The position numbers and the translations under genes are program-made. The notes below the pieces were generated by a model, which worked only from the letters and a program-made list of their open reading frames with translations, was not told the DNA's origin and did no database searches. A stretch of DNA of 22,124 bases from Ichthyophonus hoferi (taxonomy: Eukaryota > Opisthokonta > Ichthyosporea > Ichthyophonida > Ichthyophonidae). This document shows, in pieces, positions 9,707 to 20,267 of the stretch (position 1 is the first letter of the stretch; each line of letters starts with the position of its first letter). The DNA lies in the NCBI GenBank assembly GCA_002751075.1, contig NAOQ01000395.1:1-22124 (forward strand), in the 5' to 3' direction.

Positions 9707-11576
9707 ATGGAGAGCATGGGAGAAGAATATATTGACGGAGGACATGATGAGATAGATTGGAAGGATTTAGATAAGGTAAGGAGATGTTAGAGTTTGTAAT
9801 ATATAATGATTATGTTATATAGCATAGTATAGTATAGTACAGTATAGGATAGGATAATATAGTATAGTGGGTAAGAGAGGGCCTTCTTTTTTTGTTTATG
9901 CTATAGTATAGACGTGATACTTCATGTTGCTTTACTGTACTATCATTTGCTATAATCTATCTAACACTAGCTACAGCCAGAACAATACTAATGATCAATT
10001 AATATTACAGAGTCGCTTCTATTTCTTTGGGTCGTTCCTATTTTTAGGAGTGAGAGCTCTAGTATTTCCTGCTGCCTTGGTTAAAACAAGGTATAGTATT
10101 GGTTAGGGTATATAATATAGTGTATAGTATAGTACATTATAGTTTAATATAGTATGTGGTACAGTATAGTATATCATAGTATCATATAGTATGCGGTACA
10201 GTGTAGTATAGCATAGTAGAGTATAGTATAGTATAGTATAGTATGCATATACTGATCTTCTCTTTCTTGTCTTCCAATCATCTACCTTCTAACCTGAAAC
10301 TGACCAATGACCATCCGTATAGACTGCAATGTCATAGTAGAGTAAGTTTGATTTTTAATATTGCCCAGTAATATTGCACTATAGTATAATATAATATACT
10401 ATTATATTATACTATATGTTATTTTATTATAATATATTATATTATATGATATTATATTATATTATATTGTATTATGTTATTTTGTATTATATTATATTAT
10501 ATTATCAACCTTTATTATTGTGTTTAATATTACCAGTACTCATGTTCTATATATCACGACATACTGTCTGTAAAAGCCATATATAGTATATATATTCCTA
10601 TATGGTATAGGTATATCTATTATCTAACCGTTACCCTATCATAGCATGCCAACTATAGTACCGCCCTATCAACTTTCCGTCACGTGCTGCGATCAGAAGG
10701 GATTAGAGGTAGATTAATTTTAGTAATCTACTATTAGTGGTTGTGAGTGCATTTTATAATCACATTTTATTATTGTGTAGTGTAGGATGTAGTATAGTAT
10801 AATGTAGTGTAATGTAATATATTATAGTGCAGTACATTTCATTATATTATACTATGTATCTTTAATATTACATGGTGTATCTGTATTTATATTCTACAAT
10901 CACCAAAAACTATTATAATATAACTTTATAATGGCTTAATTTTAATTTGAGTTGTATAAATAATTGTATACAGGTTTCTATGCTGGTTTCCCTACTACTG
11001 CATTAGGAGTTCTTCCGGCCCAAGCATTATATCTTTCAACCTATGAAATGGTTCGAGAGAAAGCTAAAGAAGTCATGCCATTGCCGGGCCAAGGTAAAAT
11101 ATTCAGTTATTTTTTTTTTGATTTTCAATATAAATTTATGTTTATATAGGATGCGTCTATGTTTTGGCGTCTAGTTAAAACTGGTATGGTAATACCTTTC
11201 TGTGTATGATAGTATAATAGTATAGTAGTAGGATGGTGTGATAGTATGAGTGTATGTATGACAATATAATAGTATAATAGAATATATGCATAGATTTATG
11301 TATGTACGTATTTATATATGTATGTATAAGAGAGAAGGTGTATGCACTACTGTTTTTTATTGCAATCATTGTCATCCGTACTATTATACCTATTTTTCAC
11401 ATTATAATAATCAATGCATACTCTCCATTACATTATAGAAACCTATTGTAATATGATAGCTGGGACTTGTGCTTCTCTTGTCTCCCATATAGTTGTTGTA
11501 CCAGTTGATGTAGTGTCACAGAGGTATGTATGTATGTATGTATGTATGTATGTATATATATATGTATGCATGTATA

Positions 11577-11607
<31 letters not shown>

Positions 11608-13735
11608 ATGCATGCATGCATATTTATATGTATATATCTTTGTATAGGTGTGTGGATCTGCCTGTCTAGTATAAGATAGTGTAATATAAAATGTAATATA
11701 ATGTCATACCGTATAATATAATCCAATATACCATAATCACAATATCTCATACAATGGAATGTAGATTAATGGTACAGGGCGATCGAGTCATCAATCACGA
11801 TACTATATTAAAAGGAGGAAGTGGTAAGCGATTGGCTTAGATTTTAACTATATTGTGTTAAAATTTTATATTATATTATATTATATTGTGTTATATGATA
11901 TTATATTATATTGTGTTATGTTATACTATCTTATACCATATTATACCCTATCTTTTCCTATCATATTCTGTTTTATTTAAAACTGTTTCATTACCCAATA
12001 AATACATATTTAAACTTTTGTTTTAATCAATCCAGCTACTGCCATGCACATCTTCCGAACCAATGGTATTCGTGGATTTTATCGAGGTCTTTTTACTAGC
12101 TTAGTTACCTACGCACCATCCTCTGGAATTTGGTATGTATAGTCATAAATAGATTGTGCTGTGAGATAGTATAATGTGTTATGTTGTGTTATATTAAATC
12201 ATCTTATATTGTATTATATTATATTACATTGAATTAGCCTAATTTGAAAGGCAAGTTTCCATACTAAGCTGCAATGGCTCAGGATATGGGGTATATCTAT
12301 ATATAGAGAATAATTCCTCTAAATCTGATCGGACAATTATCATGTAGGAAGGTGTTGATAGACATGAACCAATAGAAAGAAACTTTTACAATATATAAAC
12401 CTATAATTTAAACAGACATAGAAAGAGAGAGATATAAAGAGATATATTAATGGATAAATAAACAGAGACATAAATAAATGAGTAAGTAGATAGAGAATCA
12501 AGAAAATGAAATTGTTTTGGGATAATTACCATAAAAGGTATTGATAAATCTATATATGGCTATATCAGGGCAGGAAATACATTGGCATATAAGGATATAA
12601 TATAATATAATATAATACTAGAGAAAAATATGCACCCATGCTATATATGTAATTTTAGTTAATTAAATAATTATCTCGGTCAATCAATAGAACTTATTTC
12701 CTACAGGTGGGCTACATATGGTAAAATAAAATACGAATTAAAACAACAAGTAGATGAATCTGATCGAATCAAATATCGAGTTCCCATTGAAGCAACAGCT
12801 GGAATGTGTGCAGGGATTACTGCTGCTATAATGACCAATCCGATGGATGTATTAAAAACTAGAATACAGGTATAATTGGGTATTATAAAATATAAAATAT
12901 ATATTATTGGAACACGTGTAATACTTGTATCATACAGTGCGATGATTCCTTATTTATTTATCTGCTAATAATCAAATAGTCAATATTACCTGTCAAACCT
13001 ACATAGTAATAATTCGGATTAGGATTAATTCCAGTATACCATATTATACTAGGTATACAGTTTAATCGAAATCAGTCACATTACATCACATGTGTTTAGA
13101 ATGGTATAATTTAACCAGTATGTGGTTGAGACGGGGCTTCTGATTTTTTTTACACTATAGTCTGCCAACTGACATGGGTCTTTGTCAGGATAAAGGTTTA
13201 AGATAAAGACAGGGTTTATTATGTTTACCCTATATTCTAACGTGTACATACACGCATATATGCATGTAACCTTATAATATTAAATTAATCAACTTTCAGG
13301 TGTCTACATCACGTGACGCTCAGACCATACGGGCTGCCTTTAAAACGCTTTTAAAAGAGGATGGTATGATGGGATTGGCCAATGGATTGTCGGCTAAGAT
13401 TTTAAATAGCGCTCCTGTATCGGTAATTAAAAATCTTTTGCTATAGTATATTATACTATAGTATGTTATGTTATATTATGTTATGTTTTGTAGTGCTATG
13501 TTACAAAACATTTATTATGGTGTGGTATGCTACGCTATTCTGTGTTATTATTGGGTTAAGTTAAGTTATATTATATTATGCCTTATTATGTTTTATTATA
13601 TTGCATTTCATTTTCTTATACTTCATTATACTATATTATATATATTAATACCTTTTTATTCTCCTCCAGATCCTAATGATAACTGTGTATGAGCTAATCA
13701 AAAGACTCTCTGTAATTGATAGTCCTCAACAATAA
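9707..13735 (+). CDS. SLC25A44-like: Mitochondrial carrier, SLC25A44 type (11 exons, 314 residues)
   Basis: Mitochondrial inner-membrane solute carrier. Human SLC25A44, also 314 residues, imports branched-chain amino acids; the substrate here is inferred by family. Exons: 9707-9775, 10011-10090, 10323-10341, 10645-10708, 10974-11093, 11439-11523, 11765-11823, 12036-12132, 12707-12869, 13300-13422, 13670-13735. All ten introns are GT-AG and all phases agree (945 coding bases including TAA). Three tandem carrier repeats are visible: PAALVK at 43-48, PVDVVSQ at 139-145 and PMDVLK at 243-248 at the ends of the odd-numbered helices, each followed by a G-rich loop (EGIRGFYAG at 74, NGIRGFYRG at 175, DGMMGLANG at 273). 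The first signature lacks the acidic residue and the second has Ser-Gln instead of a basic residue; both deviations fit this subfamily as I recall it. The N-terminus, with DEIDWKDLDKSRFYFFG, also matches the family. No separate targeting peptide is expected. Exon 3 has only 19 bases. The reading frame looks intact and functional. Confidence 0.93.
9811..9870 (+). repeat. TATAG pentamer tract, intron 1
   Basis: Degenerate ATAGT/ATAGG units on the sense strand with almost no C. It lies inside intron 1 (9776-10010). Confidence 0.7.
10100..10245 (+). repeat. TATAG pentamer tract, intron 2
   Basis: This is the longest TATAG-type tract in the gene. It begins in the donor itself (GTATAGTATT at 10091) and fills two thirds of intron 2 (10091-10322). 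Confidence 0.8.
10377..10505 (+). repeat. TATTA pentamer tract, intron 3
   Basis: ATTATATTAT-type units with occasional G (TTATGTTATT), nearly without C on the sense strand, inside intron 3 (10342-10644). Confidence 0.8.
10775..10860 (+). repeat. TAGTGTA/TATAG tract, intron 4
   Basis: GTAGTGTAGGATGTAGTATA-type units inside intron 4 (10709-10973), G/T/A-rich on the sense strand. Confidence 0.65.
11204..11285 (+). repeat. TAGTATAA tract, intron 5
   Basis: ATAGTATAATAGTATAGTAG-type units inside intron 5 (11094-11438), again poor in C on the sense strand. Confidence 0.65.
11524..11630 (+). repeat. (TATG)n/(TG)n microsatellite starting at the exon 6 donor
   Basis: The tract starts exactly at the GTATGT splice donor of exon 6 and continues as TATG, TA, TG and CATG units. 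The donor consensus is thus the first unit of the microsatellite, giving several overlapping GTATGT donors at 4-base steps. Confidence 0.9.
11866..11950 (+). repeat. TATTA/TGTTA tract, intron 7
   Basis: TTATATTATATTGTGTTATA-type units inside intron 7 (11824-12035). Confidence 0.7.
12155..12237 (+). repeat. TGTTA/TATTA tract, intron 8
   Basis: GTTATGTTGTGTTATATTA-type units near the start of intron 8 (12133-12706). A second short (TATAA)n run lies at 12597-12617 in the same intron. Confidence 0.65.
12942..13250 (+). repeat. Repeat B, copy 1 (inside intron 9)
   Basis: This aligns in the same orientation with 14832-15170. Shared landmarks in order are ATGATTCCTTA, CAAACCTACATAGT, GATTAGGATT, AGTATACCATA, TCACATTACATCACAT, ACCAGTATGTGGTTGAG, GGGGCTTC, ACACTATAGTCT, CTGACAT, TGTCAGGA, TTAAGAT. 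The copies are well diverged, with several small indels. No coding sequence and no clear terminal repeats are seen, so the class is unknown (non-autonomous element or segmental duplication). Confidence 0.75.
13440..13650 (+). repeat. TATAG/TATTA/TGTTA tracts, intron 10
   Basis: Pentamer-like tracts fill most of intron 10 (13423-13669), with TATGTTATGTTA units at 13463-13490 and TTATATTATA units further on. Confidence 0.65.
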
Positions 13736-14685
13736 TACATTTCATGTGATATGCAATCGAATCAAATTTCTAGTTATTAATTAACATTAACTAATATTAC
13801 TTGATAAAATGTTATTTATCGTCAATGGTTGCTTAAGATAAACTAATCATGAACGAGTAATGAAGCACGTGCTTTCTAAAAAGGAAATAATGCCTCATTG
13901 TATTGCGTCATAATTTTTATTTTTAATGTTCAATGGAATCAAGTATTTTGACTGGATGGGATTGGTCACTTGAGGGTTTAGATGTTTTTTATTTGATAAC
14001 ATACATTCAAATGCATGCACATGTTATATAGGTTTGTATAATACGTACTTGCTATCATACACATACACTGTATTTTAAGTTTAATCACTTAATGAATGCT
14101 TGGCTCAAAATTAGACAAAGAGCAAGAGGGAGAAGGAGAGGTGGGTAGGAATTAGTTAGTATATTATATTGCCCTAAGAAATATACCTATATTTACATGT
14201 ATATATACTACTTTATATTTAGTACGTTATGTGTAGTTATAATAATTTCCTTATAACCCTAGAACACTATATCATACTACATCATACTACATCATACTAT
14301 TACAAACTATGTTGGGGAGTCTGTAATAATATTAATAGTTGAGCTCTAATATTTTTAATACTAAGGCTGTGCCTTGATTGGTGTTTATTGATAATAAAAA
14401 TGGAATGAATTTACTATTGAATCAGTGATAGCCTATATATATATTATCTGTCACATGCACTCTATGTATTGCTAAACAGACTAGCATTGTATATTGCACA
14501 GTATGGTAATTATTATGTAGTTAGTCTTAATTACTACTAAATAATAAACACACATGGCAGTATGTGTGTTAATCAGTAATTATCCCAGACGCAAATATGA
14601 TGTTAGTGTAATATTGATTGGATTATTGGAATTTTCTATTTTGAGACTACTTGAACCTAGTCACATGACTTGGTACACGTGTAAC
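13736..14685. other. Downstream of the carrier gene, no gene seen
   Basis: This should contain the 3' untranslated region of the carrier gene; no canonical AATAAA lies close to the stop. A tandem CATACTACAT run (about three units) lies at 14270-14298. Other frames, such as 14554-14742, have no supporting features and overlap the TATA box described next. Confidence 0.45.
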
Positions 14686-14693
14686 TATAAAAG
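14686..14693 (+). promoter_or_regulatory. Candidate TATA box
   Basis: TATAAAAG in the context AACTATAAAAG, the same context as at 8531-8542. It lies 43 bases upstream of an ATG and follows an ACACGTGT E-box-like word at about 14676. Confidence 0.35.
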
Positions 14694-14728
14694 CATGATC
14701 TCAAATACGGGTGAACTTCTCTGGGTTT

Positions 14729-14791
14729 ATGAAGTCCTTTAACAAATTGAGATTTATTATTTGTTATTTGTTATTAACTATTATTGACTAG
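14729..14791 (+). CDS. Short ORF, signal-peptide-like, 20 residues
   Basis: The frame reads MKSFNKLRFIICYLLLTIID and stops. A basic N-terminus followed by about ten hydrophobic residues is the layout of a signal peptide without a mature part. Placement 43 bases after a TATA box suggests a real start. The stop lies 41 bases before repeat B copy 2, so a gene cut off by rearrangement is possible, as is an exon with an unseen donor, or chance. Confidence 0.2.
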   Translation: MKSFNKLRFIICYLLLTIID

Positions 14792-14831
14792 GAATTGATA
14801 TAGCATGTTGAAGCATATGTAAAATATTACA

Positions 14832-15170
14832 ATGATTCCTTAGTTATTTATATAGAATATAACAAAGTTATTTATTAGCTGCTTCTAAACAAATAGTAGA
14901 GTTTATTTATCAAACATGTAGTATTGATTCAGATTAAGATTCATTTCTGTAGACCATAATATATTAGATGTACACTTTGATATAATTTCAGTCTCACCTC
15001 ATCACATACATTTATAATAGTATACATTAACCACCGTGTGGTTAGGTTGGGGTTTCCAGTTTTTTTGATACTATAGCCTCTTCACCTGACGTACATCAAT
15101 GTCAGGAGAATGGCTTAAGATCATGGCAAGGTATATTAAGTGTACTCCACATTTTTACTGTATCTACATC
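14832..15170 (+). repeat. Repeat B, copy 2
   Basis: Sister of the copy in intron 9 of the carrier gene, same orientation, about 1.9 kb away. It contains the same ordered blocks (ATGATTCCTTA, GATTCAGATTAAGATT, TCACCTCATCACATA, CCGTGTGGTTAGG, GGGGTTTCCAG, TACTATAGCCT, CACCTGAC, TGTCAGGA, TTAAGAT). Confidence 0.75.
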
Positions 15171-15539
15171 ACCATATAAAATAATTGATAATTATATCTT
15201 ACAATATGATTGGGCTCCCTTAAATGTTTTAATTAACTAGGCCCTGTCGAAGAGGAGGTGTCACCTTTATTACAACTATAGTTATATAGATTTATCTTAA
15301 TCAAATTGTCAAGGCAAAAGCTGCAAAATACCTTCTTTAAAACATAGCTACTTTCTTGTTGTTTCATAATGCTACCAAATACTAACACATGTTACAAATA
15401 AACAATAAAGCTTGTTTAAAGAAGTTATGTCCACCTTAACAAGTATAGGGGTACCCTACACTTGAATCATCTTAGAGATTAAATTTATAGTCAATACTAG
15501 TTAATATTAAAAATATATATTTAAATTTATCAAAGGGTT
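15171..15539. other. Sequence between repeat B and the fossil element
   Basis: No gene seen. It would hold the 3' end and downstream LTR of the Copia fossil if these survive, but I found no matching direct repeat upstream of gag. Confidence 0.35.
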
Positions 15540-15549
15540 TCAAAACCCA

Positions 15550-15760
15550 CAGGAGTGAGCCAAGTATTTGAGATTTGTGCTTTGCTGCCATACGGACAAA
15601 TTCACTCTCCATTGATGAGAGGCCACAAATTGTCTGTTTCTTGCTGTTTCAATTCAGCAATCCTCTGGCCAAGAAGATGCAGCAGCTGCTGGCACTCTTT
15701 GCATTCGTATACCCTTTTTTTGAGAGGTCTGCATCCAAGTAGCCAGTCACACTAATAAGT
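15550..15760 (-). pseudogene. Copia fossil: RNase H part
   Basis: Contains the conserved Copia RNase H blocks GYLDADLS, NSKKQT and LSSMESEF. Part of the element at 15540-19420. Confidence 0.85.
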
Positions 15761-15829
15761 TCACGTTTGTACACTATAATCTCCGCCAATTATGTAATTG
15801 GGTATTTTAGGAGGTGAAAAATAATCTCA

Positions 15830-16815
15830 TAATGCTCCAGGTTCAGCTTGACAGAGTATCTTGTAAGAAATACTATGCTGAAGTTGATGACAGGTCTACT
15901 TTATTTGCCAATCCAATTCAGGCACCCAATCAGAGAGGTATATAAATTTAGATTGCATGGCCAGTGTGTTGAGTTTTTTGTCATTTGCAGATTGTATGGG
16001 CTCTGCAAGAATAGGCATGTTTGTTGATGGTCTATCATGTTGCCGTAGCTTTTAACCAATTTAGTTACAAATCCTCATTGGAATAGTTGAATGCATTGTT
16101 CTAAATTCTTACTGATTGTGTAGTGTAACCAAGGAAGGAGCTGGAAAATTTCATGAACTTGATAGAGTATTTGACCAAAATTGTGTTGAAGAATCACTCA
16201 TGAGCCTTGACATTTTTTAAGTAGATGAGTATATAATCAGCATAGACACACATACACATTAATCCGGGTTTACTGTGAGACTTGTAGAGACAAAAATCAA
16301 TTTTCATAAGGTAGAAATATTTAGATTGTAAAAAGGTGTCTAAAGCTCCACTCCACAGTAGTCCGGAAGCGTAAAGCCTGTAGAGACTTTAGCTTAGCTT
16401 TGGAACATAATTATATTTGACTGGCTCTGTAACCATTGGCAGTTGCTCTAGATATATTGGTGCATCCAGGTAGCTATGTAAATATTTCACCTTAATATCT
16501 AGTTGCACTAGATCATATCCTTAAACTCCTTCTTATGTTTAGCAAGAGTCTAGTAATTACAAATGAGCACGTTAAGCTCAAAATATCGTAATAGTCCACG
16601 TTCTTTTGTTCTTGAAACCCTTGTGATAATAGGCATAGCTTGTGTTCAACTACTTGTTCTTTGTCATCACATTTTTAATTAAATACCTATAGACTATGCA
16701 AGACAATAGTTCCCACAGGTGGTAGCTTAACTAAGGTCCATGTAACATACTCATTGAGAGTGGTAATTTCTGTCTCCATCACGTGGGTCCACTGCAGTTT
16801 GTCATGCATTCTTTT
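15830..16815 (-). pseudogene. Copia fossil: reverse transcriptase part
   Basis: The start is marked by a segment like the W-x-x-A-M-x-x-E-x-x-A-L block and its TW-x-LV-x-LP continuation, near 16690-16800. Later blocks are much decayed. Confidence 0.75.
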
Positions 16816-17540
16816 GGAATGTCTGATTCCCTTGGAACACAAAATTCCAGGAGGTTCTGATGGGAAGTTGTTGAAAGTGGGGTTGCTACTGCTATAAATA
16901 TTAGATTGCAGGATGGAGTGTGTGGGGTGTATATAGAGCCACTACTCGTTGTCAAGGGCTCATAATTTGATCTCTTCGGAGCATGTTGCTCATATACCTT
17001 TTGCCATATGGGCACTTCGTTATCACTGTTGTCACCTGACAAATCTGCCACATCCTCCTCCACTGCCTCAGGGAGATCTCTTTAACCGAATTGAGGCTAA
17101 AATTAATGGCTGAAGGAGGTGACAAGGGTGATGCCTTGGTGTAGGACACATTTCTCCCCATAGTTTAGGGGTGATGATGAGTGAAAATTTGGCTTCTCTT
17201 CTGCAAAACCTTTGTCTATGAAAATATCCACTTATCTGATTTGAAAGGATCTTGGGTGTATGTAGTATGTTATTCCTTGGAGTATGGGAATTGACCTTTA
17301 AAGAATATGACGTTTCTTTAATTTGTGATACAGTGTGTAGCCCAATTCGTCACTATCCAGTTTGGTTTTAAGAGATCATATCCAATCAATACCCCTAGCT
17401 ATTCTCTGGAAGAAAACTTCTCCTTGATGGAAATGTTGTCTAGTCTACAGTAGATCTTGCATTCTAAAGTTTTTAATTACTCTATAGGCAGTCTAGTCTT
17501 GTACCATAGTTTATTGGTACTTTCTCATTGTATATGGCTG
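16816..17540 (-). pseudogene. Copia fossil: integrase C-terminal and linker part
   Basis: A low-complexity Ser/Thr/Pro- and Asp-rich linker (DLSGDNSDNEVP) lies just ahead of the reverse transcriptase, as is usual in Copia polyproteins. The part nearer 17540 should belong to the integrase C-terminal region. Confidence 0.55.
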
Positions 17541-18200
17541 ATGTTAGACTCACGTTTTAGGTGTATATTACTGTATTGAAAGCATAGTTCCAAAAAAAGT
17601 AATGACATATTTGCTTTGTTCAAGAATGTACAGGACATCTGCAAGAGCTAACATTTCACTCTCTTGCTTGGGATGTTGCCCAACGCTGCATATGGCAAAG
17701 TAGTAAAGTGGGTGATTTTACTCCTTATGGAGATACATTTGGAATGCTTTGTCAATGTATTCTTATTCTTGATTGGGGAGCAGATTGGCAATTTTGGAGG
17801 GCGAGTGCAGGAAACCTGTTGCCCTTTTAAATGTTTTGAAGCATTTACTAACTTTGCTTTTGTGGCTTATGCCAAACACAGTTGTGTAATGTGTAGAGTT
17901 ATCAATAAACGTAACTATCCAATAGAAATTGTCTTTAGATTTCCTAAGTGGACCCATGATGTTACTGTAAATTGTTTTCAGTGGATAGGATGAGTGAATT
18001 GTTCTGAATTTAAACTGTGCTCTGGTGAACTTTGAGATTGCACAGTTATCAGGTGGTGAGCTGTTCGTTGATGGCCTCAGTTGCTTGAAGTGTAAAAGGG
18101 CCTGCCAGAGATGTACATCAGATGGTATATCAATTGGCTATGCCACAATGCATGTGTTATAAAACTTGTGGATGAGAGAGTTTGATCGGTGGCCCATATG
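17541..18200 (-). pseudogene. Copia fossil: gag-pre-integrase and integrase core
   Basis: The integrase core is recognisable by WIVTFIDNSTHY followed by a K-S-K-x-x-x-x-x-F-K-x-F-K block at about 17850-17960. A weak gag-pre-integrase segment (ALWHSQL) lies upstream of it near 18150. Confidence 0.8.
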
Positions 18201-18303
18201 AACAGGCATGTAGTCTTAGTAGTGTTGATGTTGTTAAACCATTTTTCCCTTGAGCAAGAAGAACAATATTGGCATTAATAATGTAGAGGTCATCTTTGTA
18301 GGG

Positions 18304-18639
18304 TCATCCTTTAAGTAGGATGTGTTTGTTGTTAGCAACCGTCACTATGTTGGTTAAAAATATAGTAATGATATCTTGCCTATACAGGGCAAGGATAGAA
18401 AATAGATTTGTAGGGTCTGCCTCTACATAGAGGACTGGTTGCCGGGAGATAATCCAGTCAGTCAGATGTGAGCTTAATTTGGCAGTTCCTGTTAGCATTG
18501 CTAAGGTCTGCTTACCATTGGCCATCATGATTGGGATATTTACAGTAGCGCCCGCTGTAAAAGCTACAAATGTGGAGCAGATGTGCATGCTGGCACTGGA
18601 GTCTAACAAGAAGCTTTTCTGTGGAAACCTTTTAGCCAT
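18304..18639 (-). pseudogene. Copia fossil: aspartic protease part
   Basis: Begins with FLLDSSASMHIC, the Copia protease active-site block (family form LDSGAS-H), followed by a V-x-x-A-N-G-K-type segment. Confidence 0.85.
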
Positions 18640-18700
18640 AACAACTAGACCTCCATGTACAATTTCAATAGTGACATCTTTGATGGGTCAACCATAAATA

Positions 18701-19420
18701 TTAATAATTTTTGTATTGGCCCATGGTGGTGGTCTGTGACTCCTCACAGGTATTTCTATAGTTAAGAACACTTTTATGCCATGTACAGTTTATGGTTTTA
18801 TGGCAAAAAGCATCAGGATGGTAGTCACATTGCAACTTTTGTTCTAATTTACAGTTACTGTTACTCTTAGGCCTTCTGTTGTTGTTTTTCTTGCTATGTC
18901 CTTTTTTTTTTGTATAGTGTTTGCCGTTTTGTTGGCAAGATCGTCTTAATCCATGCTCTAGAAACCCTGTGTTCATAAGAGTCAACAGTTATCATGATTG
19001 TCTGCTATTGAAGGTACAAACCGCTTTGGGTCTCCAGCTATGTCACTACATTGACATACCTAGATATGGCATAGAGAAACTAAAGAGTGTTGGCTGACAT
19101 GTAATTATCATGTATTTGGTGGATTGTTCCTTGTAATTTATTGGCAGCAGCCTTGTACTATGCCAGAAACTTAAAGTAGTATTTCTGATAAAGTATATAA
19201 GTTTAGCCCAGACTAGTTCTAGGTATATGTTTTTGTTTATAAACGTGGTGTATAAATTTATCTAAGCAGTAAAGCTGTACATCAGCTCAGTCTAAATACG
19301 TTAGATTTCGGAGTATATTAAAAGCAGATAATTAAGTAAATTATCTGTCACATATTCTAACTCAAGTTGGCACGTAGACACTCAATAAAATCATGTTGAA
19401 ACATGATATAAACAAGTCAT
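18701..19420 (-). pseudogene. Copia fossil: gag and zinc-binding part
   Basis: A Lys/Asn-rich basic stretch is followed by CDYHPDAFCHKTINCTWH, matching the Cys/His zinc-binding segment found at the end of some Copia gag proteins. Decayed gag core sequence lies at about 19000-19420. Confidence 0.65.
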
Positions 19421-19503
19421 CTAATGATTTTTCTGTCAGAATCTCTTGAGCACACGAATTCATAGTCACTTTTGGAGTCCACTGACATAGACTCTTGATT
19501 GAT

Positions 19504-19698
19504 TTATTCTTCAGAACTGAAGTCCAATTTGTCCAGTCGATTCCTAATGTTCTTTTCCTTGCTGTCTGACAAAAACCAAATTCTAGTCTTCTTCTTGGGT
19601 TTCACATATCCTCTTGGTTTGCCAGTTGTGGGTATTACGGTCTTCCATTTGGGTCTGCTATTGTTTGAAGTAAATGGTGGTACCCTGGACACAACCAT
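19504..19698 (-). pseudogene. Coding-like block upstream of gag, unassigned
   Basis: A 64-codon minus-strand frame with a basic middle (KPRGYVKPKKKTR) and an acidic end. It could be the N-terminal part of the fossil's gag or an unrelated coding remnant. I cannot tell which. Confidence 0.25.
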
Positions 19699-20267
19699 TA
19701 CGACTTTTTATTCCACAATGCAGAAAAAAATTAAGTCTTTATGTTATAATCAATTATTTATTAACACATATTTCCAAAAGGATCTCGACTAAGTCTGTGG
19801 ATCCTGATTCTATAGTTTTCATATTGTTTTCAATCCAGCTAACCATGTGATACAAACACACGCTTGCATAAAAGTATAAAACTAATAGATCTTTAACATC
19901 TCATTAGAAACGTAAATTCCAATAGAGTTTTTCAATTATCTGAAGAGTCAAATGAGTCGCATGTTGCAACCCAGGTGCCTAAACATCAAATAATCAACAA
20001 TAGTTAAATTAACTATGATCACTAACTTGCTGGTTTGTACTTAAAACATATTTGTCCTAATTAAATAAAATTAGTGACATTAAGTAATTAATTAATTAAT
20101 TAACTATTAACACTTACAAACCAATTATAATCTCATTAATTACTTGAACTCCAATAGATATTCAGAGGTACAATGCAAAATAAGCAATACTAAGTGTACT
20201 CGTAAAAGACATCATGAAGTATCTAGTGTAATACTTATGGGAGTTAAGATACTTCAACATTTTCTGT
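19699..20267. other. AT-rich intergenic sequence
   Basis: No gene seen. It includes a (TTAA)-rich run at 20085-20105 (TAATTAATTAATTAATTAAC). Confidence 0.4.

Larger units (their letters stand above)
15540..19420 (-). mobile_element. Fossil Ty1/Copia-type LTR retrotransposon
   Basis: On the minus strand, read from high to low coordinates, parts appear in the order gag, zinc-binding segment, aspartic protease, gag-pre-integrase, integrase, reverse transcriptase, RNase H. Integrase before reverse transcriptase is the diagnostic Copia (Pseudoviridae) order; Gypsy elements have the reverse. The element is heavily decayed, with well over a dozen breaks, so it cannot be active and is probably old. 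No LTR pair, primer-binding site or target-site duplication could be recognised at its edges, so the outer limits are approximate. The minus-oriented copy of repeat A at 20268-20812 lies upstream of gag in the same orientation, and could be LTR-related, but no partner is found at the other end. Confidence 0.88.

Noticed and set aside
11433-11750. 105-codon minus-strand frame over intron 6
   Set aside because: It is the translation of the TATG/TG microsatellite and the antisense of exon 6 of the carrier gene.
15555-15755. 66-codon plus-strand frame
   Set aside because: It is the antisense shadow of the RNase H part of the Copia fossil.
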